NCBI GenBank assembly: GCA_014549065.1 | Contig: JACDOX010000008.1 | Coordinates: forward strand, 5,196,997-5,260,996 | Direction: 5' to 3' | DNA from: Cardinalis cardinalis | Lineage: Eukaryota > Chordata > Aves > Passeriformes > Cardinalidae | Length of the DNA: 64,000 nucleotides | Shown: positions 37,901 through 49,900 of the stretch, piece after piece | Numbering within the stretch: position 1 is the first letter of the stretch | How the letters are laid out: each line of letters opens with the position of its first letter | Position numbers and translations under genes: made by a program | Notes under the pieces: model-generated | Told to the model about the DNA's origin: nothing | The model's input: the letters and a program-made list of their open reading frames with translations, nothing else | Database searches by the model: none

Positions 37901-40900
37901 NNNNNNNNNNNNNNNNNNNNNNNNNNNNNNNNNNNNNNNNNNNNNNNNNNNNNNNNNNNNNNNNNNNNNNNNNNNNNNNNNNNNNNNNNNNNNNNNNNNN
38001 NNNNNNNNNNNNNNNNNNNGGCCGGCGGGCGCTGCCCCGCGGCAGCGACACAAGGGCTGTCCTGCCCCACAGCACTGAAAGGAATTGCAGCAGAAGGAGA
38101 GACTTGTACCGTGGACGCCGGCGTGCACCGCGTGGGAGGTGGGATGGGGAGGGAGGCCTGCGGGACGCTTGCCCTGTCCCCACCGACACTGCGGTCTCTT
38201 TGGCAGGTCCCCAGTGCCCCAGCGTGTAGCTTTGCAGCACCTGCCAGCCCCCGGCTTGCTCACCAAGGACAGATTTTTGTTTGTCTTGGCCATGCCAAGC
38301 TCACCACGCCAAGGATCTGACCACTTAACAACACATAGATGTGAATACTGCCCCTGTCTGANCTGCATTTTGATTTTTATCAATTGCTTTCATTCCTTTC
38401 CTGGCTGAGATATTCAAAGTTAGTTAATGGTGAATAGAAGAAGGTTTGTGAATGGTTAGAGATGTGAGACCAGAGGGGCGTGGGATACTGGCATGGAACT
38501 ACTGAGGCAAGGAGAGAAGTGTGCTGNGATTCCGACCTCACTTGATGGATTCACTGTCAAGCTAGGAGTATTGTGTCCATCCCCAAGATGGGGATACAAC
38601 ACTGCCCTTATCTTGACNGTTGTTTCTCAGTTTCTGGAATCATCCATATTTTGCCTCCTGATCAGGATTTAAAATCAATTTTTGTTTTACAGTGTACCTC
38701 AGAAGCAGCCACTCCCCTGCTACTCACCCTGTTCTTCCTCAGNAGCCTTTTCACTGGGGGACATCTTTGAACAGCAGTGACCAAGCANCTCTGCAGTGCC
38801 CTGCAGGGAGGCAGAGCGCACATGCAAAGGTCCAGGAGCTCTCTGTGCCTTGGGGGAGCTGTGGAGGATAAATGCCATTGTGGGATATCTTCTGCAAGTG
38901 ACAGCAGTTTAATTACAAACTGGATGAGGCTGAAATGGTTTTTNCCACTGACAACACTTTAGGACACCATATTATCAGCCTTCTCCAGTCCTTACGTGCT
39001 GTTTTATAAAGAACAAAGAACTTGTGATCAATGCTGCTCTTCCCTCTGTGCAGACAGTCCCTGTGCCAGTCCTGCTCTGCTTAAAGGGCACCTGTGGAGA
39101 GGACACAAAAGGACATCTCCCTTCTCCCCTGCCCTCTGCAAAGGTGTCCGCTGGACATTTGTCTCCTACGAGACAAAGAGAGGAGGCAATGCAGGATTTT
39201 CACCTGACTCCTTATGAACTTGGGGCTGGGCTTGCACTTCAGAAATTGCAGGAGTGATTCAGGGAGTGCATTTGCACTTTATAATTGAGCAGAATTTCCA
39301 GCACAGTCATTGTATGTCGACTCCTTTCTTAAGTAGAAATACCTGCTTCTCTCTTGTAAATGCTGTAAATCCTATAGGAAACTCTGCTTATGCGTTGGCT
39401 TCAGGTTGATTCCTCATGGCAAAGAATTTGCCTTGGAGTTGAAGCTGTGGGGCTGGGTACCCCTCTTTGATGTTACTTGATTTTCAGATGCCAGATACAC
39501 TGAATAGCTTTGAAATTTTTACCAAGACAAAACTCCCCTTTGCCTTGAAGAAGACATCCAGCCTTGGGCATGAATTCACAATTGCTTGCAGTAAAAAGAG
39601 CTTGTTCTTGTTACTGTCAGGTTGGTCTGGTTGGTTGGTTTTCAGATTGAGCCAAATGGTTATTAAAATGGATGGTGCTCCTGTTCTGGCAAGCTGTCAC
39701 TTCACAGTGTTCCCGGCTCTCTCACAAGCATGCTTTCCCAGCCCCCCTCCCCAGCTCCAGGGGCAGAAGATAAGCCAGAAGAAAAGGTTCTCTCTAGCCA
39801 AATGTTTGTCTGAAGTGTCCCAGCTACTGTGGAATGATTAGCATCTTTTCTCCCTATGCCTTTTCTGCATTTACATGTTCCTATTACATCTGAAATTGAA
39901 TGATAAAGTATTTTCAAATAATGGAAACCACATATGGCATCAGATTACTGCGCTGTGAGTGCCACCCTTTACTCTCTGCATGCGTGTGATAAGTGGGGAT
40001 GTCACTACTCAAATGACCAGGCAAGATATCAGGTGCACTTAAACTCTTAAAGATGGAAAAGGACCAACCATGCACACTCCTCCACCAACTCCAGATACTC
40101 TCTTTCAGTTAATAAAATCTAATGGCACCTTGTTAGAACCACAAGTATGTGACTCCAAAGATACTGATGTAGTGTTGGAGTGTACCCCAGTCTGTTTTAC
40201 TGAGCCTGTCAAGGAAATGGAAAAACCATAGGAAGGAATATCTCAAGTGGCTTGGGTGAGTCAGGGCTGTGGCATGAGGCCCCCTGATGGTCGGGAAGAA
40301 GCACAGACAGGCAAGGAGCATTTAGCCTGGCCTTGCATGTAGTGTGGATGTCATTTTCCCCCCAAACTGACTGTTTGCCTCTATTGCAGGTAGGATACCA
40401 GGCTAAATGGGGTAGCAACCTCACCACTGATTCCAGGGTGTTTAGATACTGCCTGCAGCCATTAAGGAAGCTAGAGTGAGGAATAGCACAGGAGTCACCA
40501 GGCTGCTGTCTCCTCCACCCACCCTCACTGCCATCGGGAATTTTGTTTGGGACAGACCCTGTCTTCCTCCTTCTACCATGGAGGAATATTTACCTTAGTG
40601 ACAGCANACTGAAACCACTGAATCATTTGGGGTGAGAAATCAGGACTTCAGTTACGGTTCAACTGGTTTATAAGGGAGACACAGGATTTTCCAAGTTGTG
40701 CAGCTCTTGCAGATGCCCTGAACAAGCAATGACCCAGACATTCTCTGTCCCCTCTGCACAGTCTGCCCAGCAGAGAGAGTGTATAAGAGCAGTGCAGGGC
40801 AGGGACAGCCAAGGTGAACCCTGCCCTCCTTGTCACCCTGGATAATGGGCACCTTTGCCAGGGAGTAGGAAAGAGCTGGCAAANGTGGCTGCAAAGGTGC

Positions 40901-43900
40901 CTTCAGTACCTGTTTGCCCATTGCCCTCAGCACTCCCTGTGGAGCACCATTGTGCTTGCTCAACCAGGTTGCAGTGCCCAGGTAGGCCCTGGTTATCTGA
41001 CTCAGGGCAGATAACTTTCAGGGATACCTTCTTGCTGGAAGATAGAGTTGACCAAAATAAAAGGCTACTGGGCATCATGCATCTTCTGAATTAATCACCT
41101 GAAAGAGCATATCTCTTTCAGCAATAAATAAAACTAGCACCACCAACAAAATGTCTTCTTTTTCCTAGGATAAAAGACAAAAGACATGCACGTCACTCTT
41201 GCAAAATATTCTGTGGTCTTTGTTTTCACAGATCAAGATATGGATTACGTCCTTAGTCATCAAGAGGATTATATTCTCAGTGTTTATGAACTTACTTTAG
41301 TCTGTAAGCATAGCCTAGTCAAGAAAATACCCCTGTAAAATTGGAGTATGGCATGACAAGTCATCTTTTCTCATGGCATCCATCTGTATGCTAGTCAGTT
41401 TACAAGTAAAAAAAAAATCTCTAAGTGGCATTGCTACAACTTCACACTGGAAATGGTATGAATGTTAAGATTGTTCTTCATTTTAATCGCCTGTGGATGA
41501 CCAATCCTGCAGGCAGGAATGACCGGCACATTGCAGTGGGGCTGTGAGAGGCAGAGCCTGCTCCTCTACTCCAGCTGCATAGCTCTGGAGGTTTCCTGTT
41601 TGCCTACCTAATCTGACACTTCTGCAGGGGCAGTTGAATAAGAATGTATCACTTCTTAAGGTCAGTGTTCTGGTCTTAGCCAAAATATAAGGGGTTGATG
41701 TAAAGTACATCCCCTTGAAATCATGCTAACATGGAGAGTCTTCTGTGAATTCTGATAGGATTCAGGATTAGGTTCTATGTCTGTTTTAGGACTCTGCCTA
41801 GGCTTATTCCCAAAATCTTACCTAGATTTCTATCTTTTTCTCTTCTCTGCCCTTTTAATTTTTGCCTAGTACAGGTTTTGGTTGGCTGTCCAAGACCTCA
41901 AGAAACGACCTTTACAGGATGTAACCACAAGAGTGGAAGAAATCTGGCAAGAGTTTCTAGCTCCTGGGGCCCAAAGTGCTATTAATCTGGATTCCCACAG
42001 CTATGAAAAAACAAGCCAAAATGTCAAAGACCCAGGGAGATATACGTATGAAGATGCACAGGTTAGTTTTTGGTTTTATAGAACTACTGCTAATGAAACT
42101 CTCAGTTTTAATATGATATTCTACTATCACATTGTCACTGCTCACTTGTAAGAAAAAGGAGATGCACAGTTTGAAGTGACTTTGAGGATATCTATTCAAG
42201 CTGGNTAAATGATATTTTCATTGAATCTATCTGGTATAACAGGCTAAGGCTCCTCTGGGAACAAATGTTCCAAAATCTACAAGTCTGCAAGGCGCTGCAA
42301 GCTGGAGCCATGTCTCAGAGAANGCACAGATGAAAAAGTGCTATACAGTTCAGCTTGTCTGTCTGCGCTACCTGTCATCAAAGGCTGGCATGTTTACAGA
42401 ATGGCCAATGTCAGATCAAAACCCTGACTAATACACTTTTTTCTATATTTTATTTATTTATACCTAATTATATCCCCCTGCCAAACCCCAAATTCAGCAG
42501 CTCCCTCCAACACAGCTAGAATTTTGTCCACCAGACAATACCTTAGAGTAATGATAGGACAGTAGGCAATGCAGTGAGCTTAATCCTTCCCTCCTAAGGC
42601 TCCAGATTTATCAGAGAAATTTTTACAGATAAACTGTACATGGAAAATGCCTTGAGGAAAACAGATAATTTGAGAAAAACTGCTATAAGCAAGGGTAAAG
42701 CTGCATAACCTTCTGGAAAGTGAAAATATAATTTTCTAATTTTTAAAAAAGAAAAATGAAGAAGGGATCATTTGGCAAATATTACTTGGGACACAATGAA
42801 AATATATCCTCCTCATAATCATTTTTATCACAAGATATAGTAAAACCAACAGCAAATGAAAAGAATTCCTGGGTTTGGGGATTTTTTTTAATTGGCATTC
42901 AAAGGCAATTCTTCAAAATGCTCCACTAACAAAATACTTTCATCTCAGGGGAGATGTTTTGGACCACTTATACAAGGTTAGGCAATGAATTTTTCAAACC
43001 AGCATCAAATACTCTATTTTCCTGAATGCAATCTTGCTCCTTGGGGCCAGCATAGAAGGAATGTACACGAAGTTTCAAGGCAGTCCCCTGTGAATATCAG
43101 GCAACTTAAATGCCCTTTCTAAAGCTGAGAGATACAGGAGTGTGAAGACATTCTGGATAAGATGTATTCTTTGCTTGGCAGTAGTAGTGAAAAAGAACTG
43201 CATGCATTACCTGAAAAAAACGATGATGGCAAAATGCAGGCTAAAGTAGATAGGTGAGTAATGGGGGAATTGATGAAATTGATAAGTAGAAGTACTAAGA
43301 ATAAGACAAATGTTTAGATGATGAGTATTTAATTAGAAGAAGACACAGAGGATTTAGCCTTGAACTGATCAGTTCACAATGTAATTGCCATTGAAAGGAG
43401 AGTTGATAAAATCAAGCTGGAGCCCTGGCAGTTAGACTGCAATTTTAGCTCCTTGGGTTGATTTTATTTCAGTGTATTTTTACACTGACAGATCTCTTCA
43501 ATTCATCTGTTGTGGTTCATAGACACAGAAATATGAGGCAAAGGTAGACCTTCAAGGGCCAGCTATTGTTATCTTGGAGATTGATTTTATTGAATCCTCA
43601 AGAGAGGATAGCACAATGTGGAAGGTGAACCCAGTTACCTTCTTAGGCAGTGGGCTTCTGGTAGCTCTCCAAAGGCCAAGCATGATGTTTGTGATGGCTT
43701 GACTGGATAGCTGAGAAAGTGTTCTAACACAAGCAGGAAAAAGCAGGACATTGCTGAAGGGTGCAGTGCCCTGGTAGAGTTTTTTCTGGCTCATCCTGGA
43801 GAAGGGAAGTTTTTGTTTGCACATCCACTTCATGGGAGCCAATGCAGGTNGCCCTAGGGTGCAGTAAATCTCCCAGGACCTGCTGTGGTGTTTCTCACAG

Positions 43901-46900
43901 GTCAGCCCTGCCACCGCAAAGGCTCTCACCCATGAATCTGCAGCAGCTGCCTTATCTCAGCACCCTGGCACCAGGAGTCCATGGGAGCTCCCACACATCC
44001 CACATTCCTAGAGACTCAACCAGATAGAGCTAAGCAAAACAGTCTCTGTGGGAGGGGAAAATATGAGTGTTGTCCTGTCCTGAGTAGCTCTAGCACAAAG
44101 AAGAAAACAACTGAAACGTCCTTGTAAGTAAAGAACAAGAAAAAATTTAGTTTACTCAACAGCACATTCTTTGAATGCCTGCAGGTCTGAGCCACTAAGA
44201 GGAAGGAAGAGTGTTGGCTGATCTGAGAAAATTAGTTCGATACTCCTGCAGTGGAAGAATAGGAGAAAGTGATGTGGCACTCTAGTTGTGACTTGAGAGA
44301 TCCACAAAATGCCAATTCTGTATAAAAAGCACTGGAAATGGACACATTGCTGTACTTGGGAAAGGCAAGGTGTAGCAGAGCACATTCAAGCCAGCAGATG
44401 CTTTATAACAGGAAGTTGAAAGCAAAGCATCATTTGTTATCGGGTGCTTAACAGTCTACGTTGATGTGCTTCTTTGCACACCCTTGGCTCCCAGCCCCAA
44501 AGAGCTCTCCCAGATGCTGCTCAACCATCTGGTAAGGCAACTAGCCTGGATAAAAACAGGGAGAAAAAAGGCTTTTGGCAAACATTCCTCTCACTTCAAA
44601 CCTCTTTGTCCCCAGGCCAGTCATGGTCTGAAAGCAAATGGGTCCTCTGTTTAAGAAAATCTCAGCTTCAAATCTCAGTCCCCAAAGTGCTCCTAAACCA
44701 AACCTGAATTTGGTGTGCATTTATTATTTCAGACAGACCTCTCTCTGAGATGGATTCCTGTTCCACAGAAGTAAATGTTGTGCCCTTTCCCCATCTCACC
44801 TTGAGATACTTGTCATGCTGTGTCCCTCAGTGCAGCTGCACTCCACAGTCCTGCACTGCTTGGCTTGCATGGAGCTGCCCCTCCTATTGTGGCTCCTGCA
44901 GGGTGCCATCACCCACCCGGTGCCCAGCTCAAGCTGAGCCAGCACGTCTCAGCTCTGAGCAGAGTGTGCAGTGCTGGCTCAGCCTGCACTCCCCTCCCCA
45001 GTTGTCCAGTTTGTTGGTGTCTCTGTCCTTGAGCAGCCCAGCACTGCTCCTAGCTCTGTCCTCATCATCAGCTCTGCCAGCTAACTTGTTCTGCAGCACC
45101 TTCTGTCATTTTAGTCCTGGGCCCCTCCAGAGGGGAGCCTACCAATTTAGCTGATTATTTTCTGCTCTTAAATAACTGTCCTCTGAGTAAAATATTATGA
45201 TTATCAAACCATTTTCACTGGGGAGCAAAGCAGCTTTTAATACAAGGGGCATCGTCAGGAAAGGTCAGTTCAATTAAACAGTGAAGTACTTAGCAGGATG
45301 NAAGCTCCCACAGGAGTTATCAGCATCATTGAACAACCAATGTGGGGCCCTGCAATGTGAAGCAGGCACCGCCAGCTCTGGAAAGCAAATAGGTTTGGGT
45401 CCATCTGAATGGCCTCTTTTGGCTAATGAAGCTGCTGACAGGCAAAGTAATTCATCTTTACATGGGAGCACAGAGCTGTGAGTGTGACAATTATGGCTTA
45501 TCTGTATGTGTTATTAGTTTTTTAACCATTCTTCCCCTACCCCCATCAAGCATCTCCTTGCCTCCTCTGAAATGTCTTTCTGCCTTCAGAAAATCTTAAA
45601 TCTCTTCCTCTCTCCCTTGGTGTTGGGAGCTAGTATCACCAGGATGCATTGTGTTTCTTCACAGTAATATTTGTAGTGTCATTTAGTCTACATTTACTAG
45701 TAGACTTCAGAGCTAGGTGTACCAGAGTCAGGTAAGCCACACAGTTGGCNTTGAAATTCCTTTCCTGTTTTCTTTGTTTATTTTTACTCTTTAATAAATA
45801 AAATAGATTATTCGATTGACATTCATTTAACTAACCAGCTGTTTCTATGAATATAATTCTGGGAAATTCAGTTCTAATCCAGGCTCTGTTAGGAATTTTA
45901 ACTGTTCTTTTCAGATCCTTGGCTAATTCCAGAGCAGATTTAGACCATGATGCTAAATTCCAGGCAGCTCAAACCAGAAATGTACCTGTCCCAGATTTGA
46001 AACATAGAATAATTTGGGACAGAAGGCACCTTTAAAGTTCATCTAGTCCAGCTCCCCTGAAATGAGCAGGGTAGATCTTTAACTAGATCAGGTTTCTCAG
46101 AGCCCTGTTCAACTTGACCTTGAACGTTTCCAGATATAGGGAATCCGCCACCTCTCTGGACAATCTTGGCCAGAGTTTCATTATCTTCATTGTACAAACT
46201 TTCTTCCTTAAATCTAATCTTGAGATTTGAGCCCAGTTCTTGCTCTTAGCTGCCTCATGTGTAGTTCAGTTTGTTCTGGACTGTGACAGAGCTACAAGTC
46301 CTTTCAGGATTCCTCAGTGGTTGGTCATCAGTTCGCATTCTGGTTGTATCAGGAAGCTCAAGGTGCTGAGAGAATTTGAGAGGATCCTGTTGAATTCAAA
46401 ACCAAACTCCCAAGTTTTTGCAAGGATCTCTTGGAAGTGAAATGTTATTTTTTACCAAGAAGGGAAAAGGAGGGAGGACTTCTCCTAACTTTGTGTTTTC
46501 AAGCACAGGATGTCAAAGTCCTGGTGTCTATTCAGTGGGCACAGAGAATTCCTTTTGTAGGTCTGGAGCAAAATCATAGCATGGAAGGAAGATGTGAATA
46601 TAGTCATTCATTGTGTATCTGTATCATCTTTCATGTAACAACTTGGAGAAGCACTGTTCCTATTTTCTTAAAGTTTTGTGCAGTCACCCAAGTTATGTGC
46701 ATGCGTGTAAAGGACAGTGACTAAGGGTTGGTTAGCAGTGCGGGCAGCCAGCAAGGGGACACAGGGCAGACCAAGGTGCTCTGCCTCTAAGAGGGGATCA
46801 AGTCCACCTGAACCAGTGCTGCTCAGAAACATTGAGCCTGTGCTGTGGGGAATTGAAAGCACTGCTACATGACATCACAGTACATGACAGCAGCCCCAGA

Positions 46901-49900
46901 GGTCCTGGGGGCTTTTGACAGCCTGCACCTTCCTGTGGAGGTTAGGGACTGCGCAAGGATTTGACCTTTATTCCCTTCTCCTTCTTTGGCTTTGATTCTG
47001 TGGGACTGGAGGAAAAAATTGTTCCTTTCACTGCACTCTGGTTCTCTTCCTTGTATTTGGGTTATGGTGACTGCAGGAAACACACAGAGTCTCACTGTTG
47101 AGTGTTTATTACAATTAGAAGTAAAAGCGTANGCTCCTGCCCTTGTGGAAACAACCTACAAAGGAATCTAAAATCAAGAGCCCCACAAATACAGCCAGAA
47201 GAGTAGTTAGATGTCTGAAGCAAAAATAGAAAGGGATGGTGGAGGCTTATGCTGCTGTGCCTGGTGCTGTGCAAAGCAGGAAACAAAAAACTTGAAGCAG
47301 AGGTTTATATAGGACCAGATACTCTGTGTTGTTATTTTCCTGTTTTGCTTTGTTGAGAGGTTGTTTTTTTTAATGTACATATGTGGCACACATCAGAAAG
47401 TACTTCTTTTATCTTCTGCCTTTCATTTTAATTTGTAGTTTAGCACTCATGTTAACATCTACCATCCAGCCTTTGTCTTGCTGTTCCCTTTCTGTCTCTG
47501 AAGGCATCAGGGATCAAACTACTGTCTAAGCTAATGTCCTTCTGTCACACACGAGCAGAAAAAGGGCCAGGAAAAAGTCACAACTGACCCCTCTCCTTGC
47601 AGACACAGTGACAGAACGCAACAGATCTCTTCAAATGAAAGATTATGGGAAATGGGGTAACAAGAACAGTCAGCATATTCCCATAGGACAATAGTCTGCC
47701 TGTTATTCAGGGTGCTGATCCTGCCAAGCTGTCTAAAACTACATGCATGCGTATTAACAGTGCCTCAGTGCCAGACATTTCATACCTCCAAAAAATACCT
47801 TTAGATGGATTACATGGGAAAGTCTCTAGCTTGCTCAAAAATTGAATTCAGCACTCAGACTCTGGGACTCTTGTGTCAGTAGTGTGCTTCTAGAAAGCAA
47901 GAAACAACTGCATGTCAGATTGGAGCAAGAGAATTTCCTCTTCATGTGAAGGTCAGGAAGCTGCTGATACTGTTTCTTTTCTCCCAAATANGAAGTGAAA
48001 GTGCTTGCAAGTGTGTCCTTTCATCTAATCAAGAAGCCAGAACTCCAGGAGTCCATTTCTCACGGACTTTGAGGTTATGGTCTCTTCCTGCTAAACCCAT
48101 ACACTGCAGGAANGCTGTGGTCTTTAATTTTTTAAGGGCTTGTTACCTTTCTGAGCATTCACACTCCTAATTAAAAATTTAAGAAAAAATCCCTGGGAAG
48201 ATCTATCAGCAATGTATTTCATATCCCTGCTCAGCCCACAGCAGGTATGAATGTGGGCTGTCAATATGGGGTTTGCTGGCAAACAGTTAAAAGATTTCAA
48301 CATACATTTGGACTCTAAGATCTTGAGTTCAACCACTTAATGGCAGCCCAAGATGTCATAGCAGCAGATATTGTAAGTCAAAATGTTGATGAGGCATGGA
48401 AAACTGTTTATCTGTCCAGTACTTGTTCTCCAGGTAGGCATCCAAGCAGGGTTGGTGTTCCCTATCTCACCATAGCCACCTTTACTCAGAAGCTGTGTTC
48501 TGCTTGTTTCTGTGGGGCTGTATCCTGCTCTATCACCATCTCCTATGGTACAAAATGTCCCACTGAAATATAATTTCCTTCTGCTCTATGAGGGGTTCTG
48601 CATGTTCCTCTCCTTGGTACAATTCAGCTTTTTGGCAGGATTTTGCATGGAGGAAGTTGCTGACAGCCTGCAGGTGTCAAGGTGTTGACCAAAAGGTTAA
48701 CTAGTTATACCTCATGGCTGTACCACAGCATGTACAGGAGGGAAAAACCTCATCTTCATTGCTGCAACTCCTACCTATTGTATTGTTTGGAAAAGAAATG
48801 CCAGTCTTCTGAAGGCTACAGAANGTTGTCTCCTCCTCCCAGGCAAAACCTTTTCACTTGGGCTTTTTGCCAGTAGCCAGGATTTAGCCCATATTGAGAG
48901 AATCAGCCTCTTAGCCATGATCATTGTTCTCAAAACCTAAAGCTGCTCATATGGCGTTAGACTCCCAGCAGCCCACTCTTGTCTCCCAGGATAGCCCTTG
49001 CTATATTTAGGACTAAATCCTCCTGCAGTACCAGGCTGACCCCTTAACTGCACAGCAATCAACAGCCCTTTGCCTCTAGTCCTCTGCACTGTGTCTGCCA
49101 TTGACCCTAACAGCTCTGCCCTCACATTTGTGTTTGAAGATATGAAGCAAACCAGTTGTCTCATCAATTTATAGAGGAACCATTGCTAAATTTATGTGTT
49201 TATTTTATCAATGTGCTTTTCCATGAAAGATTTACATTGTGTTTCCAACTATGTATCTACAGGGCTAAACAAAGGATTTCTGTGTATTATTCAAAATGAG
49301 CTCTCATTGCTTACAGTTATCCCTCTTGGTAAGGCTCTTTCTTACATTCCTGTGTCTTCAGCCCCGTGTAATTTCATTTGTGGGCTGAAAAAAAAAAGCT
49401 TTTTAGCTTAGCAGGGAGGTTGGTCTATATTACAGGATATTTATTCATCTTTTTTCCCTTAGTAGTAAAAGCAACTTGGTTGAGTGTGAAGAAAATGCAC
49501 CCGCTAAAACTTGGTTTAAATTATATGCCTTGAATACTTGAGACTGGCAAAAAAGATTTCCAGAGCAATTCACTCTTGACCAAGACTCTTATGTGCCATT
49601 TAGCAACCTGAAGCATTTCTTTTCCAACTGTAAGTCCAGGCCAGCCATGCAGTCCCGCAGCAGCCAGAGCACCCAGTCCCGCCTGGCCCTGCTAGATGGC
49701 AGCATTGCCGGCTACCAGAGAGGCTCCGGGAAGGGGCTCACCCTGGTTCATGCAGGCAGGCAGCTCAAACAGGCACTACAACATTTTTGAGAAGAGTGAA
49801 ATCCTAAATGCAGAGACCAGAAAAAGCAGATCCAGAAGCACTCTTAGTGGAGATTTGGAAACATCAAAGGGAGTTAGAATAAAAAATACGTGTTTCCCTG

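Larger units (their letters stand above)
37320..38200. promoter_or_regulatory. Intronic CpG-rich island interrupted by gap
   Basis: I count about 11 CpG in 37328-37439 and about 16 in 38020-38200, against very few in surrounding intron. The N run hides the core. CpG islands in vertebrates usually mark promoters, so this could be an internal RGS6 promoter, an antisense or noncoding RNA promoter, or just a GC-rich minisatellite. No TATA-linked first exon or strong donor could be assigned. Confidence 0.45.
33839..41874 (+). other. RGS6: RGS6 intron (8036 bp, with assembly gap)
   Basis: AT-rich for the most part, with a CpG-rich island split by the N gap (about 37320-38200), a 20-bp tandem duplication (36224-36263), a possible CR1 remnant (36500-36572) and an inverted repeat followed by AATAAATAAA (41099-41131). 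The intron lies between the first and second RGS-box exons. Confidence 0.85.

Noticed and set aside
37272..38383. Open frames of 220-325 codons on both strands across the gap
   Set aside because: They exist only because N codons are not read as stops; the real sequence on either side is short.
44750..45154. 134-codon Ser/Cys/Leu-rich frame
   Set aside because: Composition reflects a C- and T-rich stretch; no domain and no splice signals supporting an exon.
49607..49632. Possible 26-base microexon between CCATTTAG and GTAAGT
   Set aside because: Splice-like words this short are common by chance, and 26 bases between phase-0 neighbours would break the RGS6 frame.
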